Of a stretch of 8,136 nucleotides of DNA, positions 5,686 through 8,136 are shown piece by piece (the first letter of the stretch is position 1; the number at the start of each line of letters is the position of its first letter). The translations under genes were made by a program, and so were the position numbers. The notes beneath the pieces are model-generated. The model ran no database searches. It was not told the origin of the DNA and saw only the letters and a list, made by a program, of their open reading frames with translations. Where the stretch lies: contig JAGWAQ010000077.1 in the NCBI GenBank assembly GCA_021296375.1, positions 1-8,136 on the forward strand, in the 5' to 3' direction. Source of the DNA: Alphaproteobacteria bacterium. GTDB taxonomy: Bacteria; Pseudomonadota; Alphaproteobacteria; Puniceispirillales; UBA1172.

Positions 5686-6840
5686 ATGACCGATCAAAAC
5701 CCCAAGATGCCGTCAGGTTTTCCGGGGCCTTCCCCTGAAAAGCAACCGGCACTGACCGACAGTTACTTCCTTAGAACGAAGGCTGTCGTCGCCCGCAATG
5801 GCGATGCCGAAGTCACTTACGCGGTGTTTATGCGGCGGCCGGTTTTGTCGGCGCCGCGGCTGGCGGTGGAATGGCTTGAGGCCATGCTGGCGTCACGCAA
5901 CACCAGCTACACGCTTGACCTGCGCCACCCTGAAGGCAGTTGGGTCGGGGCCGGGGAGCCGATCCTTTACATCACCGGTCCGCTGTCAGCGCTTGTTGAT
6001 CTGGAAACGATTTTCCTCCAGCGCATTGGGTCCGCGTCGGTCGCGGCGTACAACGCCAACGCCATGTGTTCAGCCTTGCCGGGGGTGTCTTTTCTGGCCA
6101 TGGATGCGCGCCATTGCGCCGGTACCGATATGGCGGAGCTGATGGCCTATGGCGCATCGGTGGGGTCAAATGTCGCGAAAGCCCAGAATGACGCCGTGGG
6201 GTTTGTCGGTTGCGCGACTGACCACACCGCCCATTATTTTGGCACCGACAAAGGCCGCGGCACCATGCCCCATGCCCTGATCGGCTACGCTGGCTCGACC
6301 GTTAAGGCCGCGCAAATCTATGACGAAACCTTCCCTGATGAGCCGCTCACGGTGCTGGTGGATTATTTCGGCCGTGAAGTGACCGACGGGTTGGCGGTGG
6401 CGCGGGCTTTCCCTGAACGGGCGAAAGCCGGCACGCTTGCGTTGCGGATCGATACCCATGGCGGCCGTTACATGGAAGGGCTGGATGTGCAGCAATCCTA
6501 CGCCGTGCTGGAACGCAACGCGGCGGATGCCATCCGCGGCTATCGTGTTGATAATGAATTGAAGCATTTGATCGGCACCGGGGTTTCCGCCGCCGCCGCC
6601 TGGTTATTGCGGGAAAAGCTGGATGAAGAGGGCTTTTCCAACGTCAAGATCGTTTGCTCAAGCGGATTTGGGCCAGAGAAATGCCGCGTCTTCGCGCTCG
6701 CCCGGACGCCGGTGGATATCATCGGGACAGGGTCATACCTGCCGAACAAATGGTCGGAAACCTACGCCACCGCGGACATCATTTCCTATGATGGCCAAAG
6801 CCGGGTGAAAACAGGACGGGAATTCCTGATCCCGTCCTGA
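5686..6840 (+). CDS. pncB: nicotinate phosphoribosyltransferase
   Basis: This enzyme joins nicotinate to PRPP, with ATP use, to give nicotinate mononucleotide in NAD+ salvage (EC 6.3.4.21). The 384 residues contain family landmarks in order: LTDSYFLRTKAV (23-34) at the N-terminal substrate-binding lobe; LQRIGSASVAAYNAN; AMDARHC (138-144); GTMPHALIG (192-200), where His196 fits the family histidine near the active site; LRIDTHGGR (253-261) in the barrel; IVCSSGFGPEKC (322-333); and DIIGTGSYLP (344-353), the phosphate-binding end of the barrel. The GTMPHALIG form and the compact length suggest the branch that includes archaeal-type enzymes rather than E. coli PncB; that placement is inference. 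ATG 5686 has AAGGG nine bases upstream. With nadE 0.5 kb downstream, it supports an NAD-synthesis neighbourhood. It converges on the DUF1330 gene, 45 bp beyond the stop. Confidence 0.9.
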   Translation: MTDQNPKMPSGFPGPSPEKQPALTDSYFLRTKAVVARNGDAEVTYAVFMRRPVLSAPRLAVEWLEAMLASRNTSYTLDLRHPEGSWVGAGEPILYITGPLSALVDLETIFLQRIGSASVAAYNANAMCSALPGVSFLAMDARHCAGTDMAELMAYGASVGSNVAKAQNDAVGFVGCATDHTAHYFGTDKGRGTMPHALIGYAGSTVKAAQIYDETFPDEPLTVLVDYFGREVTDGLAVARAFPERAKAGTLALRIDTHGGRYMEGLDVQQSYAVLERNAADAIRGYRVDNELKHLIGTGVSAAAAWLLREKLDEEGFSNVKIVCSSGFGPEKCRVFALARTPVDIIGTGSYLPNKWSETYATADIISYDGQSRVKTGREFLIPS

Positions 6841-6869
6841 TCAAAATGACCCCGTCCTGATAAAATGAC
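6831..6869. repeat. 20/19-bp tandem duplication over the pncB stop codon
   Basis: CCCGTCCTGATCAAAATGAC (6831-6850) is followed directly by CCCGTCCTGATAAAATGAC (6851-6869), identical apart from one missing base. A third partial copy, TCAAAATGA, is at 6876-6884. The first unit contains the TGA stop (6838-6840) of pncB. The array fills most of the 45-bp gap to the convergent DUF1330 gene; no hairpin terminator is visible there. Confidence 0.9.
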
Positions 6870-6885
6870 TTAGAGTCAAAATGAT

Positions 6886-7188
6886 TTAGGCGGGCATGTC
6901 GTAGCCGACCACCTGTGCCAGAAAACCGTCGGAATTTTCGGTCCGAATTTTGCGGACCTCGACGTAACGCGGATCATCGTAAAATTTCTGGGCAGTTTCG
7001 ATGCTGTCAAACTCAATCACGACAATACGTTCAAAGGGGGCGCTGCCCTCAACGACGTTTTTCTCGCCGCCACGGACAAGATAAGTGCCGCCATATTCAA
7101 CCACCAGAGGGGTGGTGCCTTCCATGTAAGGCTTGTAGGCCTCAGCATCATTCACGGTGATCATGCCAATAATGTAACCTTTGGGCAT
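6886..7188 (-). CDS. DUF1330 family protein
   Basis: A 100-residue soluble protein on the reverse strand, starting MPKGYIIGMITVNDAEAYKPYM and ending VVGYDMPA. The pattern MxKGY at the start, a D-x-E-A-Y segment, YGG-x-YLVRGG (32-41), VVEGSAPFERIVVIEFDS (45-62), A-x-x-FYDDPRY (66-75) and a final beta strand is characteristic of DUF1330, a small dimeric alpha/beta-barrel (ferredoxin-like) family. Its biochemical role is not established. Length fits (about 95-100). ATG 7188 is chosen over an upstream start near 7251 because a strong GGAGAGG lies four bases before it and the MPKGY start is typical of the family. It is convergent with pncB and divergent from nadE (140-bp gap), so it is transcribed on its own between two NAD-pathway genes. 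A functional link is not shown. Confidence 0.9.
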   Translation of the reverse strand: MPKGYIIGMITVNDAEAYKPYMEGTTPLVVEYGGTYLVRGGEKNVVEGSAPFERIVVIEFDSIETAQKFYDDPRYVEVRKIRTENSDGFLAQVVGYDMPA

Positions 7189-7328
7189 CGTGCCTCTCCT
7201 TTTGTTAAAACGGGTATATCTATTCCTAAATAGCCGACGGCGAATTTGCAAGTCAGGCTCAAGTCAAATGTCGCGGCTTATCGTCAGTTTCTTTTGAATT
7301 CTGCCGCCAAAAGGGATAAATAAGGGAC
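7189..7328. other. divergent intergenic region between the DUF1330 gene and nadE
   Basis: This 140-bp region must carry promoters for both directions. It is AT-richer on the DUF1330 side, with GTATATCTATTCCTAAATAG near 7211-7231, which includes a small dyad CTATT/AATAG. I found no convincing -35/-10 pair on either strand. AAGGG occurs twice before nadE (7311-7315 and 7322-7326). The first is 13 bases and the second only 2 bases from the ATG, both outside ideal spacing. Confidence 0.5.
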
Positions 7329-8136
7329 ATGACATCAACTCTTCTTTTTGCACTGGCCCAGCTCAACCCCACGGTGGGTGATATCGCGGGCAACACCCGG
7401 AAATTGATCGAGGCGCGGGACAAGGCCGCCGCCCAGGGCGCGGATATTGTGCTGGCACCTGAAACCTATCTGTCGGGGTATCAGATCGATGATCTGGTGC
7501 AGGTCGAGGGGATCTTGCCGCGTATTGACGAAGCCATTGCCCAATTGACGGAAGCCACTTCTGATGGCGGGCCGGCGGTGATCGTCGGGGCGCCGCGCCG
7601 TGACGGTGAGGTGATCCGCAATTCGGTTTTTGTGCTGGATGGTGGTGACGTGGCGGCGATCCGCGACAAGGTCCGTTTGCCGGGGACCAGCGTTTTTGAT
7701 GAACCGCGCAACTTCACCCCCGGGGCGATGTCTGGCCCTGTGATGCTGCGTGGGGCGCTTATTGGCCTGCCGATTTGCGAGGATATGTGGCATCAGGACG
7801 TGGTGGAATGCATTGACGAAAGCGGCGCCGAGTTCTTCATTTCCTGCAATGGCTCCCCCTATGTTGAGGACAAGACCGACGACCGCATGATGGCCACCAT
7901 CGCGCGGGTGACGGAAACCGGCAAGCCGCTGATTTACCTTAACCTTGTAGGGGGGCAGGATGTCGTTGTTTATGATGGCGCGTCAGTTGACGTCAGCGCC
8001 GGTGGCCAGATCGGCGCTTATCTGGCCAGCTTTACGGAAACCGTCGCGTTGGTCGAAGGCAAAAAGACCAATGAGGGCTGGCGGTTCCAGGGGGCGGTGA
8101 TCAAGCCTGATACCGGCAACACCACGCTATCGCGTT
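7329..8136 (+). CDS. nadE: glutamine-dependent NAD+ synthetase, N-terminal glutaminase part (3' truncated by window)
   Basis: The open frame of 269 codons runs off the window end. It encodes the nitrilase-superfamily glutaminase domain that supplies ammonia to the NAD+ synthetase domain, converting nicotinate adenine dinucleotide to NAD+ (EC 6.3.5.1). The start MTSTLLFALAQLNPTVGDIAGN is diagnostic for this family. The catalytic Glu-Lys-Cys triad is present: APETYLSGY (E45), IRDKVRLPGTSVFDE (K114) and LPICEDMW (C150). NGSPY and NLVGGQDVVVYDGAS (about 215-230) follow, matching the family's N-Q-V-G-G-Q-D segment with Leu in place of Gln. The C-terminal ATP-pyrophosphatase domain (expected SGG-D motif) lies beyond the edge. 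ATG 7329 is the first in-frame ATG in a family-typical position; the RBS spacing is atypical. The enzyme is functionally linked to pncB upstream. Confidence 0.93.
   Translation, partial: MTSTLLFALAQLNPTVGDIAGNTRKLIEARDKAAAQGADIVLAPETYLSGYQIDDLVQVEGILPRIDEAIAQLTEATSDGGPAVIVGAPRRDGEVIRNSVFVLDGGDVAAIRDKVRLPGTSVFDEPRNFTPGAMSGPVMLRGALIGLPICEDMWHQDVVECIDESGAEFFISCNGSPYVEDKTDDRMMATIARVTETGKPLIYLNLVGGQDVVVYDGASVDVSAGGQIGAYLASFTETVALVEGKKTNEGWRFQGAVIKPDTGNTTLSR

Overview
The window looks like chromosomal DNA of a free-living alphaproteobacterium. The evidence is a moderately to highly GC-rich composition (estimated by eye, not computed), short Shine-Dalgarno-led genes, a glutathione reductase with the CVLRGCVPKK redox loop, a class II DAHP synthase, and a NAD-salvage/NAD-synthase pair. 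I cannot name a genus from sequence alone.

Layout. Bases 1-114 hold the 5' end of a leftward gene that runs off the window. A short AT-rich divergent intergenic region with a dyad (162-193) separates it from 243-1265. That stretch is a rightward trans-3-hydroxy-L-proline dehydratase / proline racemase-family gene in a single reading frame, broken by two in-frame TAA codons, so I call it a pseudogene. Its last 25 sense codons are repeated at 96% identity, in inverted orientation and in the same reading frame, as codons 14-38 of the leftward gene at base 1. Next come a glutathione S-transferase-like gene (1370-1999), a terminator-like hairpin (2060-2086), an unrecognised protein of about 155 residues (2180-2647), glutathione reductase gor (2806-4158), class II DAHP synthase (4274-5632), nicotinate phosphoribosyltransferase (5686-6840), a leftward DUF1330 gene (6886-7188), and the 5' part of glutamine-dependent NAD+ synthetase nadE (7329 to window end).

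How the genes fit together. GST and glutathione reductase are both glutathione-linked, although a terminator-like hairpin and an unrelated gene lie between them. DAHP synthase opens the shikimate pathway. Nicotinate phosphoribosyltransferase makes nicotinate mononucleotide, and NadE performs the last step of NAD+ synthesis, so two NAD-pathway genes flank the small convergent/divergent DUF1330 gene. DAHP synthase and nicotinate phosphoribosyltransferase are 53 bp apart and are probably co-transcribed.

No defence system, mobile-element gene, CRISPR array, tRNA or rRNA was seen; most of the window is ordinary housekeeping DNA. The unusual parts are the doubly interrupted dehydratase gene with its inverted terminal duplication, and a recurring pattern of short tandem duplications (period 10-24 bp) at or just after the 3' ends of five of the genes.
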